Positions 23,872 to 36,665 of a DNA stretch of 64,000 nt are shown here, piece after piece (within the stretch, counting starts at the first letter, position 1; the number at the start of each line of letters is the position of its first letter). The DNA comes from Ustulina deusta (Eukaryota > Ascomycota > Sordariomycetes > Xylariales > Xylariaceae). Location of the stretch: NCBI GenBank assembly GCA_023159155.1, contig JAJNNX010000029.1, positions 124,001 to 188,000 of the forward strand, read 5' to 3'. The position numbers were made by a program, and so were the translations under genes. Below the pieces are notes generated by a model, which worked only from the letters and a program-made list of their open reading frames with translations, did no database searches and had not been told where the DNA came from.

Positions 23872-26800
23872 GTTGGTTGTTGGTGGAAGCTCGGTGCGGC
23901 GACTGGTGGTCCGTATGTCGGAGGCTGTTCAGACGGACGTGGCGTGGCGATGCGTCAAGCGTGATGGGGAGAACTCTGCCCAGAGGGGGCTGGTTGATAT
24001 CTCGAGTAGCGTGCTAGGGGTGGAAATATCTGTTCATAGCGTTTCAGCTTGCCGTTCCAGAAAATAGAAAATACGGGTTGAGATGGGTACGTTTTCAGCG
24101 CTCGGGACCAGAGCTTCGGGGGCGGGTTTATTGTACTATTTCTCGTCTGTGGCTCTATTCGAGTCAGAGGATTCTGCGAATATCGAATGGCTGTTCTTGT
24201 TTGGGGTTGTATGGCATGCAGCACAATGCCGTGTGCGAGTAATCAGGTCGGGGGTGAAAACGAGAACAATGCACGATGCAGTGCCCGTCGACGAGGGACC
24301 GGATTCTGTCGAGGATATCGGGATGTTACTGGCAAGCAGGCCTGTGTCGGACGGGGTTCACTTCTCTCAGCTGGAAGAGGCAGATATCCCACGGGACCAA
24401 TTCCGGATCGAGCTTGCCGACCGTGCTACCGTTGCAGACTGCCAGCTTCCCCGCCAATGGATTCTGGCACTGGCACTGACATTTCTGATGTGTCACAGCC
24501 GTGGCCGGTGGATCTGGAATGTAGGTATTTGGCTGATCGTGGTCATTTGTGTGGCGGAGCAGATGTCACCACCTCGAATGACTCGGCCGCGTGCTTCTCG
24601 CACGTTTTCAGGTTTATGCCGCCTGAGGTGAGCGTGACAATTTGGGTGCCAATGCCGAGGCGGGAAGGTGAAAGCCCGGCTCTGGCCAGCAAGAAAGCAA
24701 CTTCCAATCGAGACCAGGGAGGCGCCTAGCTCGCGATAATATGTGATTGGGTCTCGAACACTGGACGGAGAGTTTTGAATCCGGGCAGCATAATACCTCG
24801 AGTTGCTATAGTAGCTTAAAGGTCAAAACTAAATGGTTGGCGGTAACATCTAATTGCGACAGCTGATCAAACAGCTCCTAGCAATAATGCATTGTATGGC
24901 TGGAATATAATTGTATAATAGCTATTATAGTGTGCAATGATAAAAAATATATAAACGAGAGTAAGCGATGTATATTCTCGTGGGAGGCATGCATCGCTAT
25001 CTATATCAAGCTACAAACTGCGGTATCAAGACGCTTCAACATCTATATCCTGAAGCGGCGCTTTATCTACAGCAGTAGCTGATGATAAGACAGCCCCTTG
25101 TCCCAAATTTGCGGTTCAGTTGGTTTGACCACTGCCACATAGATAATGCATACATTGAGAGTGTCTAAGCCAGTCATTGGAGGTCAATACGGTCAGTTGT
25201 GCCATCCATAAAACCCTTCAAGTTTTCAGGCCAGTCTAGAATGAGGTGGTGTGTCTATAGAACTACCTGGTATCCGATTCACAAGAGCCCCATTACTTCT
25301 GCCTAACGATCACGATTGTGAGGAAACCGAACTGTTGTTATAGTCGGGTGTAATTTGTAACTGCTAATTATCCACATGCTGGAGTGAGTAGCATTATAAT
25401 AGAGAACAGAAGCCTATTGAGTTTTAGCATTGGTATCCAGACTCGACTTATGTTTTTTTCTTTTGTCCCCGAACAAACCCTCTCTTGGCTGTATAATATC
25501 ACCAGTGGGGGCTTAGTCGGCTCTTCCATGATGACGAAGTGTCCGGGTGAACAAATAATCTTTCATGAAACACCGGCAGGCTATAAAGCTCTATAATTAC
25601 ACCGTAGACTTTGCATTTAGCGATTTGACTAACAATAGTCTCACTATGCTGTAATATACTCCTTCCTTTTGCATTTCCAGATAGTATAGTTTTCGCTTAC
25701 CGTACAAAGGCCCTGACCCTGTAACTATACTTTGTCTCAGCACACTCTTAGATCGAGGTCTTTCACACTTTGCTAAAAACATTCACAGGACAACAAGGTT
25801 AGGCCATGGAAAGATTTGGTGAAAAAACTTACGTATTTGCTCATGTATATCACATCGCTATTCAAAACAAGTCTTCAAAAATAACAGTCACATAATTATA
25901 GGGGCCGTTCCGCTTTGAAGCCAAGTAATAAAACCGGTGTAACCGGAACTTCACCAGGTAGGTATAGGCTCGAGCGCAGGTGCAGGAATAGCTGCAGGTA
26001 CAGGAGCAGCAGTGTTGTCGGGGTTCGACCAGTTATAGTATGTTTACATTTACCCTGCGCACTCTGGTGCGTTCTGTCTCTCTTCCCATATTTTTCTTCC
26101 CCGTCACCTCCCGCACTCTACCCTGTGGCAGCTGGTATTTCGGTGCTCTGTTAAAGCTATCGCACAGCTTTCCCGATCTTACAGATAACCTCGGGTTGTG
26201 CAAGACAACAATATGTTCCAAAGCGCTTACAGGTATGCAATCTTCAAGGGGTGAGTAAAATATAACGTCGCAAATCGTATTCAGGATTAATGAAGCTGTC
26301 TTTCTTGGCACACCACACCAATTCCTTTCCCAGACCTCTGTTTCCCTCTGTGATGTTTTCCATTTTGGCCAGATTCTTTGTTGTCGGCCTTTCCGTTCCT
26401 ATTTACAAAGCCTGGCAGCCATGTTTTGGTTTTGAGGTACATTGGTAGAAGTCAGATAGATCATCGCTAATAAAAATCCATACTTCTCCCTGTTACTGTT
26501 TTTGGTATACCAGCATATTCTGTGAAAATTCAGCCTTTTCTGCGCCCTCCCTACTTTTACCATCCATCTCGCAAATTCCATTATATTGTTCTTAAAGCGT
26601 TATCCGTGTATTGGTAAAATGAATCTATATTTTTATCAATTTCCACCAGAGCTGATCTGTCCATGAATATTATTCTCTCACAGCTCTCTGGTCTTCTATT
26701 TTCTTTTTTCTTTTTCTTTTTTGTTGGTGGTGGTGATACACAACCTACAGCACATCCCTATCTATACTGTACCCTCCCCTCTGTAATAGGGGCTAACCAA

Positions 26801-28863
26801 CCTGTTACCGCCATGTCAATTTTATCCAACCAGAGTTCATAGAACGCAGTGGGCGTCTGAACAGCAAACTGTTTTAATATCTTATTGTTCTTTCCATTGT
26901 GAGTTGAACTTCATATCATTATTAACTAGGTACACGTCCATTTTATGCGCACAGGCAGAAAACTTGGCCACTTACCGTAGTTGTCAAAAATATTCTAGGA
27001 CCCCATCAAGCTTACCGACAAGAGTATCAAACACTCCACATACAGGGCTCGCCTCATTGTAGACTTTGACATAACCCGCGGTGAGACGAAGCCCTGCTCG
27101 TCACTTTTAACCGATTCTTATCCCAGTCTTCAATGAGTTCTTCTGGTCTCTAATTTGCTATATCTTGAGCGACTACTGTCCTCAACTTATCTACGTAGTG
27201 GTAGCCTCTCGATTTCTAGCTCTAGTTTCGCATCGGCTTTCCGGTAGCATTATTCGTCAATGATTCCAAGTTAGTAAATAGAAAGGATGTCATGAAATTC
27301 TTTCATTTTATCCGGACCTTTGTACGTATGGTAGGTGAAGACACCTGTTATCGCACGAAGGTCTCTACAGCGTATTCGTGGGCTACTCACAATTCTATAC
27401 GGGAGTTCTTTGTTGTGGTGGTCCGTGACAGATTTGCTTCGCTATATGAGCCTCCCTACCACGAGCACTCTAACAAGCTGTAATGAAGGGCAGATCGAAG
27501 GTTACCTTCCTATATCACCCATCGCAACACTTGCCTACTCATTTATGTCTGGCGTTATAAGCAAGGCTGTTCAGGACAAGTGCACTAATAACTATGGTAG
27601 AAGCATGTCCCGAGTACTTTTATTCAAGCTGTGAAAGACTCCGTAGAACCTTCAGCTACATTGAAAATTTCGGGCGGCAACACTGACTGTCGGAAGCTCC
27701 GATGTTTCAGAACAAACCCGGACAGTTTAAAAAAATAATAATAAAAAAATAAAAAAACCCTACGTACAGTATAGACTTCAATTGTCAGGGGCTACGGTCG
27801 CAGGGGGTTAGAAACTACCCCTGTGGGGCTGTACTATGTCGGGTTCTCCCCCAAAAAGGTTAGGAGATAATCAATGATGTTGAACCCTTACCCACACACT
27901 TCTATCTACCAGTGACCTACCTGTGACCTACCTTCACTCTGACATCAGTTAACCCTCGCGCGACCTCACCAAATCTATTAGTAATTTCACACTATTAAAA
28001 ACATTCTCTACGCACGCTTTTGTGGGAAGGTACCTAGGACGTGCGGTATATTACCCCTCACAGTGGTTCCCATGTCAATTACTCCATCCCTTCCACAACA
28101 TCGCTAGACCACCTAATGCTACAAACACTTTTTTCTCATTCTGCTTTAGCGACTTGAATATATGATTGTCGTCAAGAAATTGCTTGTCGGTAGGTTCATC
28201 AGATACGGCCAATTCATCTTCAAAGCTAACGAAAGGGTTCTTCAGCGTCCCTTAATACGAATTGTTTGAACCGCCATATTAGTCGTTCTAGAAGTACTCA
28301 TTTCCCAGATAAATTTACTAGGATTTAGAGCTCGCTTGTCAGGGGTGGATTTATACTGAATGAAAAATGCAGTATCGCGACTTAGGCTCTATTGAAATAT
28401 ACAGCTAAAGCCTGACCTCTTTCTAGAATCCGGCGATCTATCTGACCTTGTACGCTCTGTAATGCCGACCCGGATATTCTTTTTAAGCGAGTGCATGTCG
28501 CTAGCCTCAATATTCCGTACCTGTGTACATAGATTGCCAACAGCTAGGCCCCTAACTCTGTGGTACAGTTTCTCACAGAGTTCTGCATCCATCGATACGC
28601 CAAGCAACCTCTAGAATTGCGGCTAAATATATGTGCTACCACGTAAAGTATTGATACGGACAAAACCCAGCACAGATCCGTACCTAATAAATCGTTCGAA
28701 CCGGCATATAGGCCAAATAAGGAGATGTTGGAGGAGAACCAGGGGCCGCATTCTCCCGTTCTACCTTATACAAGACTCGAGGATGTCCTGGATATTTTGA
28801 AACTAGACTCTGCCGAGGGAATACTAGCAATCGAAAAAGCTCTGGGGCCTTTACACGATAACC
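23872..28863. other. Five-kilobase gene-poor region
   Basis: No gene can be supported. Between 24083 and 24735 several frames are open at once on both strands. One minus-strand frame reads KCQCQCQNP...ACQ without an ATG, so a decayed or multi-exon Cys-rich gene is possible but unproven. From 24750 to 28860 the sequence is moderately AT-rich with low-complexity patches (for example 26700-26735, 27728-27757), and the frames there look random. Confidence 0.4.
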
Positions 28864-29682
28864 ATGATTTATTCGACTCTCCTGGCTTGTGCTGGACTGG
28901 CCGCCCAAGTTGCAGCAGCATGCGGTCGAGCAGCACTACAGGAGGTCGCGGCAGCATACATCCAAGCACAGGCTAGCGGGGAACTGACGCTGCTCGGCCT
29001 AGCCGCTAATACTAGCTATGCTGAGAACGACAATCTAGTAGATATCAAGAAAGGCGTGCTATCCCAACCTATTACGATTGACTTCAACCGTAGCATCTAC
29101 GACACGGTCCAGTGTGCGACGTTCACGGAGTTGACGGCAGCAACATCGAAGCACCCCTATGTCATCCACACTCGTATCCTTCTGACTGGGGATGGCAGCA
29201 AAATCACGAAAATCGAGTCAGTTGTCACAGATAACGGTGACTGGGCTTTCAACGTCACTGGTCACCTCTACTGGACTCGACAGGAAAAATGGGAGCCCAT
29301 CCCCGAGAGCCAGCGTGACACCCGTGCCACCATTCAAGCTGCCGCCGACGCATACCTCAATCAATGGGGTAACTCGACCCTACCTGTGCCACTGGGAACT
29401 CCATGCGCACGTCTCGAAGGTGGTGCCTACACTGGACAGAGCAATCCATCAGCCAATACTTGTAGAATGGGGGCGTTCCCTCAACCTCTTAAGGTCGCGA
29501 ATCGACGATACATAATTGATGAAGAGCTAGGCGCAATCGATGTTTTCAACGGCTTCCCGTGGCTCGAGGCTACAAAGCCGGATGGTGCGGTGCCAAGTAC
29601 CAACTTCATTCGTGTCGAGCGTGGGTTGATCCGGTACATCCATGAGGTCACTGTGTGTGAGACCCCACAATGTGGACGATGA
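28864..29682 (+). CDS. Secreted DUF8021 (NTF2/SnoaL-like) protein
   Basis: A single-exon gene encodes 272 residues. The N-terminus is a signal peptide (residues 1-19, ending QVAAA before CGR). The body matches the fungal secreted family I know as DUF8021: CGRAALQEVAAAYIQAQ, SYAENDNLVDIKKGVL, STHDTVQC-type FNRSIYDTVQCATFTEL, GDWAFNVTGHLYW, IPESQRDTRATIQAAADAY, GTPCARLEGGAYTG and a terminal VTVCETPQC. The fold is thought to resemble SnoaL/NTF2 with a polar pocket. No enzymatic activity is established. It lies 0.94 kb upstream of, and in line with, a P450 gene, which is suggestive of a shared pathway but not proof. Confidence 0.82.
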   Translation: MIYSTLLACAGLAAQVAAACGRAALQEVAAAYIQAQASGELTLLGLAANTSYAENDNLVDIKKGVLSQPITIDFNRSIYDTVQCATFTELTAATSKHPYVIHTRILLTGDGSKITKIESVVTDNGDWAFNVTGHLYWTRQEKWEPIPESQRDTRATIQAAADAYLNQWGNSTLPVPLGTPCARLEGGAYTGQSNPSANTCRMGAFPQPLKVANRRYIIDEELGAIDVFNGFPWLEATKPDGAVPSTNFIRVERGLIRYIHEVTVCETPQCGR

Positions 29683-30625
29683 TGCAAGCAGGGATCAAAA
29701 AATTCCGGTTATCATTGTGTATGGTTCTTGGTGGAATGCCGATTACGTTCGTCTCGATTCGCTGAGGCATCCATGGTCGTCCAACTCAAGCTGTGATCTA
29801 TGTTACCTAGCATCGTCTTTAATCAGTTGTTTCAGCTTGAAAAGAATCTAGCTGGAATGCTTGGCATTGCTTCCCTTCCTGCCCATTCTCGTCTTACAGC
29901 AGTGCCTGCAAGCTGTTTACTGCTTTTGGTAAGCCGTGAGGGGAAAGAATTGGTGCGTGCATTCCTGGGATTACTATTGGTGAAGGGTGGGATACCAAGG
30001 TATCTATATACCGGTAGCCACTACCGTAGTATGCATCGTATCCACCACATACGTATTGGTTTTTGGCTGCCAAGTTCATCGGGCAAATCAGCTCAAAGCC
30101 TCTCTCAACCTCGGCCAGCGACATTATGGTGACGAATCGAATCGAGGTCCTTGACATCAACACGGAGAACGCAGATGGATGAAAAGTGCCAGGTTCCCCT
30201 CTTTCTGCTCCAAGAATCACAGATTCTATAGTAATAAAAAGCGAACGCGCTACCTGCAGATCGCGGACGTTATATAGAATAGCGGTCTCCGCAGTCCGCT
30301 CCCAATACTGGATTTATGACTTTGTATAATAAAAGGGTGCATGAAAGTCGGAAACACCCGTCTTGGCTACGACTAATGTAGAAAAGCGTTGTTGAATATA
30401 CGGTGAGATGATTTGCGCCTTGACAATGGAGTATGGTCTGACTCCGTGAATTCATTCCCCAACCCCCTAGCATATGTGATGGATCAAATAACAACCAAAA
30501 CTTCGAAGGATCTGTATATTACGCTTGACCACACGTACGCTTTTTCCCGATCTTTTCCTCTGCTTCAACAACTATAGAAAGCTTCTTTAAAACCTAAAAA
30601 AATCCACACGCGTCCATTTATCGTT
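29683..30625. other. Intergenic between DUF8021 and P450 genes
   Basis: This is presumably the 3' UTR of the DUF8021 gene and the promoter of the P450. A minus-strand frame of about 108 codons (29894-30220) contains CGGYDAYYGSGYRYI but has no domain I recognise, so I do not call it. Confidence 0.35.
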
Positions 30626-32493
30626 ATGGCTATAGGAACCACCTCCGTTCTCGCTGCTACCCTAGTAGTCATAATCATTTATCGACTGAGTAGGATTGGC
30701 CGACGACCAAAGGGGTATCCCCCAGGGCCTCCAACCTTACCGCTGATAGGAAACCTACATCTTATGCCCAAGGAAAAGGGTCATTTACAATTCCAGAAAT
30801 GGGCTAATGAATATGGGCCAATATACTCCCTTATTTTGGGCACACAGGTTATGATCGTGCTCTCGTCCGACCGAGCTGTCAAAGATCTGCTGGATAAGAA
30901 AAGTGGAATCTATTCATCACGCCCTGACATGTATCTGGGTCATGATATCGTGAGCGGAGGATTTCGAATGGTACTAATGGTGCGTCAATATCTCAATAAC
31001 CTTTCTCATTCGGAGGGTCCACCTAACCTCGACGATAGGAATATGGTGAGAGTTGGAGAATTGATCGAGGCATTGTCCATAATAGTCTCAATATGAAGGC
31101 GGCGCGAACGTACGTCCCGTACCAAGATCTCGAGAACAAAGCCATGCTAGTCGGCTTTCTCGATCAGCCTTCCCAATTCTTCAATCACATCCGCAGATAC
31201 ACGAATTCCATATCGACCCAGATGATCTTTGGATTTAGAACACTAGATATTCACGATCCAAAGTTAGAGCAACTCATCCATGTATGTACTGGATTATCTC
31301 TTACTGTTCTTGACTAATGTCGACAACAGGGCTTTGAGAAGTGGAGCGAAATAGCAGGAAGTCAGAGTGCAGCATTTTTAGACGTATTTCCGATCCTCAG
31401 GCGTCTTCCAGATGTCTTTCTTCCGAGGAAGAGATACGGCAAAAAATTGCACAAGAAGGAGTACGACCTGTATGTCGGGCATTATTTGACAGCGAAAAGC
31501 AAGTTGAAACAAGGCAAAGCAAAGGTTAGTACGCCCTATCATGCAGTACTGCGTAACTTCTAAACTCTAACTACTTGGAATCGAAGCCTTGCATTTGTTC
31601 AGACATAGTTCGAGCCCAAGATGAACTTAAGTTCTCGGATGGTATAGCTGGCTATCTCAGTGGTAGCCTACTTGAAGCCGGCTCAGACACATCGGCATCG
31701 ACGCTAATCGGGTTTATACAAGCCCTGTTGATCTTCCCTGGGGTATCGAAGCTAGCGCAGGCTGAAATTGATAGAGTGTGTGGAGATCGCATGCCAGACC
31801 TCAACGACCTTCCAGACCTTCCGTATATACGTGGCTGCATCAAGGAAAGCATGCGCTGGATGCCCACAGCCATTCTAGGGATCCCGCATGCCACAACTAG
31901 CGACGACGAGTACTTGGGCTATCACATCCCTAAGGGTGCTGGCGTAATGCTCAATGTGTGGTAAGCATCTATGCGTATTAGCGAAAAGCAGGACGGCACT
32001 AACGTACACCCTTCACAGGGCAATACACAATGACCCATCTCGCCACCCAGAGCCGCGTCGATTCGATCCTAGCCGATGGGTACATGACAGTCAAACTTCA
32101 GCTGAAGCCGCGAACAATCGAGACCCGTCCAAGAGAGACCAGTTCGTCTTCGGTGCTGGGAGGCGCATCTGCCAGGGCATTCATATTGCCGATCGCAGTC
32201 TGTTCCTGGCCATCTCTCGACTTCTCTGGGCGTTCGATTTTAAGCGGCCTGTCGACCCATCCACGGGCAAAGAGGTCGTCCCAGATATGGAAGATTTGAC
32301 CGAAGGTCTACTTGTCTGCCCAAATCCTTTCAATGCCGACATCAAGCCTCGCAGCGCGTTCAAGGTGGAGGCTATCAAATCCGAATGGAATAAGATGACA
32401 GAACTACTTGACGACGAGTTGCAGTGGAAGACAGTGCCCGAAGGGTTAGTGTGGAGGGATTACGAACCCAATGAAACTCGGGAGAATCTTTGA
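30626..32493 (+). CDS. Cytochrome P450 monooxygenase
   Basis: This is a microsomal class II P450 of 546 residues in five exons: 30626-30979, 31039-31281, 31330-31524, 31587-31960 and 32019-32493. The introns are 48-62 nt and all junctions keep frame. An N-terminal membrane anchor (residues 5-22) is followed by the proline hinge YPPGPPTLPLIGN. Visible motifs are the I-helix AGSDTS (295-300), the K-helix ExxR in KESMRW (Glu351, Arg354), PRRFDPSRW and the heme loop FVFGAGRRICQG with Cys440. Overall it resembles the fungal group annotated O-methylsterigmatocystin oxidoreductase-like, which often acts in secondary metabolism. The actual substrate is unknown. No polyketide or peptide synthase is in the window. 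Confidence 0.93.
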
Positions 32494-34124
32494 TAATTAT
32501 CGAATAATACCACACTTAGCCAACCCCCACAAAGAATGGACCCCCCAGGTTCGAAGGCGAACCATACGAACGAAGCATCGCGTAAATACGTATAGATTGG
32601 CTAATCTACAAAACTGGGTCAACTAACCGGTTGTAACAGCTAGAGAGCTTTGGGAGCCTCTCTACAGCCGTCATCTCCTAGAATACATACTCGTTCTTGG
32701 TATCACTTCAATAGTCACAGGTTCCTATTATTCTATTCCAGCCGAAGGTAGTAGGTAGCTGAGCCCCAAATGCTAGCCTAATCCGCGCTCCGGAAGTGGA
32801 ACATCTCGAGGCAGCACGTCCCGACAGAAAGCCGCCCATTCGTTCGGAAGGCGCTTAAGCCACCACAAAAAAAGATATCTCCTTATATCCATACAATATA
32901 TATCATCTTTGTCAGGATTTATCAAGATTTGTCGTACATAGGTTAGGGCTATCGAGTAATATTCGCTCTAGATCAACACGCACACTCAAATTCCTACCGT
33001 GAATGACCCTTTCGAAAGGAGTCATGATGAGAAGGCCGTTGTGCTATTATCGCAGTCTAATATTAGCAATGAAGTACTGGCATACTTAGTCTTAACTTCT
33101 TTTATTCGGGAGTGAGTAAGAACCGCATGTAGATCATGACGGTGATTGTATTTAGTGTTATAAAGTAGGACTGCATAGCAGCTCTGCCAAGCCTCCCGTG
33201 GTCATAACAAATAGCGAGCTATTCTTTATAGCCGGGGGTTTTCTGCATCGCGAAGTGATGAAACAGAAAATCTAACGTAGACCTTCTCAGTCACTTTTAA
33301 GATAGGGAACTAACAACAACCAGCTCATACTTGTTAAGCATATATTTGGGAAGATAGGCTAATGGTGATCGTTTAGCTGGTCAAGCCTTCGCTTAGCATA
33401 GCTTGTGAACTCGACTTACGAACGGCTGATGTATAATCTGGGCGATGATTTGGACAACTTGCGACGTCTACCACTCAGCTATGCCTTCTTGAGTAACGTG
33501 TGGTTATCCGAAGCCAGTCCACTCGTTCTCTGTCCTTGCGATTCCGTGCAGCCATTGTTATGCTGTAGTCGAATTGCAGACAGGAAATAAGACGACTTAC
33601 CTCTCTCACTTGTTCCAGTTTACAAACTGCGAGCATGGTCGGCAAGTTTCCAGGCACAATTCGTGACTTCACGATCTGGGTTTATAGTTGGCTATATTAG
33701 CGGTTACTTAGACTACACACCTATATCGGGTATTTGAGGTTGAAGACTTTAGAACGCCTATATCGGGGTTGCCAAAAGCACATACCTTATATGAGAGGCA
33801 CTGATACAGTCCCTCGTGTAGCGTATTTATGTCAGTTCACCTTTCCGCTCAAAATACATATAACCTGTTTTCAGCCAGTTATAATACTCTCATGGAGTTT
33901 TTCTCTTGATAAAATCTTCCAAAAAGGGGCTTCGTAACAAAAATTACGACTTCGACATTGTATTACAGTTGAGAGAACAATGCTAGAGTGAAAGGACAAA
34001 AGGTGTGTTATTATCATTGTATATATCCACGCAACTACTATCTTTTTCCGGTTAATGCAACAAAGATTGCATATTCTTCTGCGAGTAAGGACCCACTAAA
34101 ATAAGCAGTTATTAATTCGCTAAT
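32494..34124. other. Intergenic, no gene seen
   Basis: About 1.6 kb separates the P450 from the APH-type gene. Frames are short and on mixed strands, with no recognisable repeat or RNA gene. Confidence 0.4.
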
Positions 34125-34298
34125 ATGCCTACAACTCATCATTGTCAAGGTTGCAAAACAAACGGTTTCTGCCAAAAGCACCAAATACGCTGTCCTGTCC
34201 ACCCTAAAGTGTTTTACTACCGTCGAAACAGCAATGGAAACCCTAAGAAATGTCGGGAGTGCGATCGCGCTCAGCTTTCCGCCATCCCTGAGGAATAG
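34125..34298 (+). CDS. Small Cys/His-rich putative zinc-binding protein (57 aa), overlapping the APH gene
   Basis: A frame of 57 codons starts at ATG 34125 and ends at TAG 34298. It contains HHCQGC, GFCQKHQIRCPVHP and KKCRECD: four metal-ligand pairs, CxxC (7,10), CxxH (16,19), CxxH (23,26) and CxxC (43,46). Such regular spacing is very unlikely by chance and suggests two zinc sites. It overlaps the first 65 nt of the APH-type coding region (start 34234) in another frame. It may be a separate short gene, an upstream ORF of the APH mRNA, or the 5' part of a gene whose 3' end was lost. I recall similar short GFC..H..RCP.H proteins in ascomycetes, but without a search this is unverified. Confidence 0.5.
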   Translation: MPTTHHCQGCKTNGFCQKHQIRCPVHPKVFYYRRNSNGNPKKCRECDRAQLSAIPEE

Positions 34299-35424
34299 AA
34301 ACAATGCGGACACGATAGACCTACGTGACATCGCCCTCGTTCAGGAGGCTAAGCTACTCGCCACGGGAGGTTACAATTCAGTCTGGCTTGTTAAATTACA
34401 CAAACCGTTGCAGGTAAGTCACCCCACCAACAAGTTTTCATTGCAAACAAACTATATTAATTCAACAGATTCAGTGAGCTAACTTTGCGCTGCATAGATC
34501 ACACAATCAGCGGATTCTGACAGTCCCCCGGTTAGCCAATTCGTCCTTCGTCTCCCGCTTGAAGATGTGCTGCTGCCAAACCAAATAACAAACGACGTCG
34601 CCTTCAAAAGATTCGTCGCTACAAAGCTTCCTCACATTCCTGTGCCGAAGGTGTACTTCTACCAGGCCACCAGCCAACCCGAAACATCCTTCACTATTGA
34701 AGAATACATCGATTGCCCCCCTCTGAGCTCGACATGGATGTCACTCACACCTTCTCAGAAAGATAGCGTCGCCCAGAGGCTAGCCACAATTCTTGTTGAT
34801 CTCGCAGAGGTTCGTTTCGACCTAATCGGGGGGTTGAATCCAACGGATTTATCCTCGGCTCCTACTGTTGAGGGCTGCAAGCTTTTCAAGGGGCGTGGCA
34901 AGTTTCATCGAAACGAGTGCTACCCAATCGGGCCATACAAGTCCACCAAGGAATATATTCTAAGTTGCTACGATCGGGAGATCTACTATTACTCTCACGC
35001 AACGAAAGACATCGATGTAGATCTTTTCGAGGACGTGACCGTCCAGGAATTTGCGGAGACTTTGAGACAGAAGCGAGCCGCCCTTGCGGAAGCGAATATT
35101 GTTGATGAGCCCTTCGTTCTAGTTCACGGGGACTTTCACGGGAGGAACATCCTGGCACAGGGTGACCAGATTACCGCCATTCTTGACTGGGAGTTTGCAG
35201 GTTCATACCCCTTGGGCGAAACATTGTCTAGTGGCGATATTGATGTCGTCGATGCCGATAGTGAGGAGCTAGACGAGGAAAATTGGAAATGGGGATCAAA
35301 GATTCGACAATTCATTCAACGTGAAGCTATGAGGCGAAGTTGGGATCAGAGCCGGATTGACTTATTAATGGGAGACGGCGATCTGGAGTTGGGGAAAGCT
35401 CGAGTGGAAATGATTCCCTTCTAA
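34234..35424 (+). CDS. Aminoglycoside phosphotransferase (APH)-fold kinase-like protein
   Basis: Two exons, 34234-34413 and 34498-35424, encode 368 residues. The 84-nt intron has GTAAGT, a CTAAC branch and TAG; a nearer CAG would create a stop at once. The N-lobe loop GGYNSVWLV resembles a glycine-rich nucleotide loop, and the next strand is FVLRLPLEDVLLP. The catalytic loop VHGDFHGRNIL gives Asp272 and Asn277, and ILDWEFAG gives the metal-binding Asp290. Fungal members of this large family are poorly characterised. They probably phosphorylate small molecules or act as pseudokinases, and clinical aminoglycoside resistance is not implied. The start ATG is in a good context (GCAATGG), but the upstream overlapping Cys/His frame makes the 5' end uncertain. 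Confidence 0.85.
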
Positions 35425-36665
35425 TACTGGCTTTGGGGAACATCAAGAGCCATGTGGGAATAATACATTAGGCGCTAGTATCAGTCTGTATTTCATAGTG
35501 AATGAATGTTCTTGTTAAAACCATTTTCCTCTTTTAGTTGTGTATTTTGAATATGACTTTTTAAAACTGTTCCGCATGTAGCTTTCAACTACATAATCGA
35601 CTTTGTTGTTTGCTGTGTGGAGTTTAAACGGGTTTGGTGGTGTATCCCTGTGTCTGTTTGATCCTAGTTGTCTCTTTGTCACACTCTTGCATGCCATTCA
35701 AACGCACCGATTCGGGGCTTTTTTTTTGTTGCACAGGTGAGGGTTTGCTGATTGATTGCAGAAATGTTTCTAATTGGTTGGGGAGTAGTGGTCGGGCGGC
35801 TAGCGCTTTTCCGCCAATCCGCCGGTTAATTGAGCATATATGCCCGACTACGAAGATCACTAAGGTCTGGTCTAGGTGTATCATGGCGGTATTTAGTGAG
35901 TTATTCACTATATCACAGCGGCTACATCCACTAAAACTTAGCAGATTTAGGATGGGACCTACAGATTTAGGGTCACCCATATGAAATCAGAGTACCAGGC
36001 AGTCTAAGTGTTATGGCAATTAGTAGTATGTTTAACACAGCAGTGACAAGCTACTTGTGGACGGTTTTAGAACTAAGTGGAGACATGAAATTAAAGACCT
36101 TGCAAGTGGATTTTAAAAACTTAATTGAAATTTAGCAGCTGCTTTGATCGTAAAATAAGCGATCAAACGTTCTAAGAATCGGGCTATACCCTACCTAAGT
36201 AGGTAATAAATGTTGTCCATAAGGCAGAGTTGTCAGTGACCAAATACCGCAGAAATCAGACTCCAGGCAGCTACTAATTTTGATACAGCAGGAAACGGCA
36301 CCCTCACCGATTCCATCGACTCGATCCCCCATACACAAGCAACGTTTATTGATATGTTCCCATCGTCTGTAATCAGCGACCTACATCGACGCTTCCGTGC
36401 CTGATAACTCGCTTTCGAACTATTTTACTAGGCTAAGCTATTACATTTTATTTGTTCGTGAGCATTAGGCTGGGTGCTAGTGAAATAAATGCGTACCTGC
36501 CAGACTATCGGGGGAATAATATCGTGGAATTGTCATTCAGTTAACTAAGTTGCTAACAGGTTGTCTCCGTTCACCCTATTTCATGCCCCATTCTTCATCT
36601 CTCGTAATCAATTTCTGTTCCTCGTATTATCATATCGAGGGCGAGTGAGCGTTCATGTTCACTAA
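35425..36665. other. Intergenic, no gene seen
   Basis: This is the 3' region shared by the APH gene (+) and the convergent BIM1-like gene (-). A 116-codon frame at 35634-35984 has no domain and is open on both strands, so it was not called. Confidence 0.4.

Noticed and set aside
26020..26035. GGGGTTCGACC resembling a tRNA B box
   Set aside because: No cloverleaf can be folded from the preceding 70 bases.
27787..28345. CAGGGG-type ends suggesting a hAT-like DNA transposon
   Set aside because: The two occurrences are direct, not inverted, and no target duplication was found.
26033..28607. Several 60-110 codon frames in the gene-poor region
   Set aside because: Mixed strands, no domains, and no clear start context or introns.
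29894..30220. Minus-strand 108-codon frame with CGGYDAYYGSGYRYI
   Set aside because: It resembles a secreted ribonuclease-like fragment only vaguely; no signal peptide, catalytic residues or splice model could be supported.
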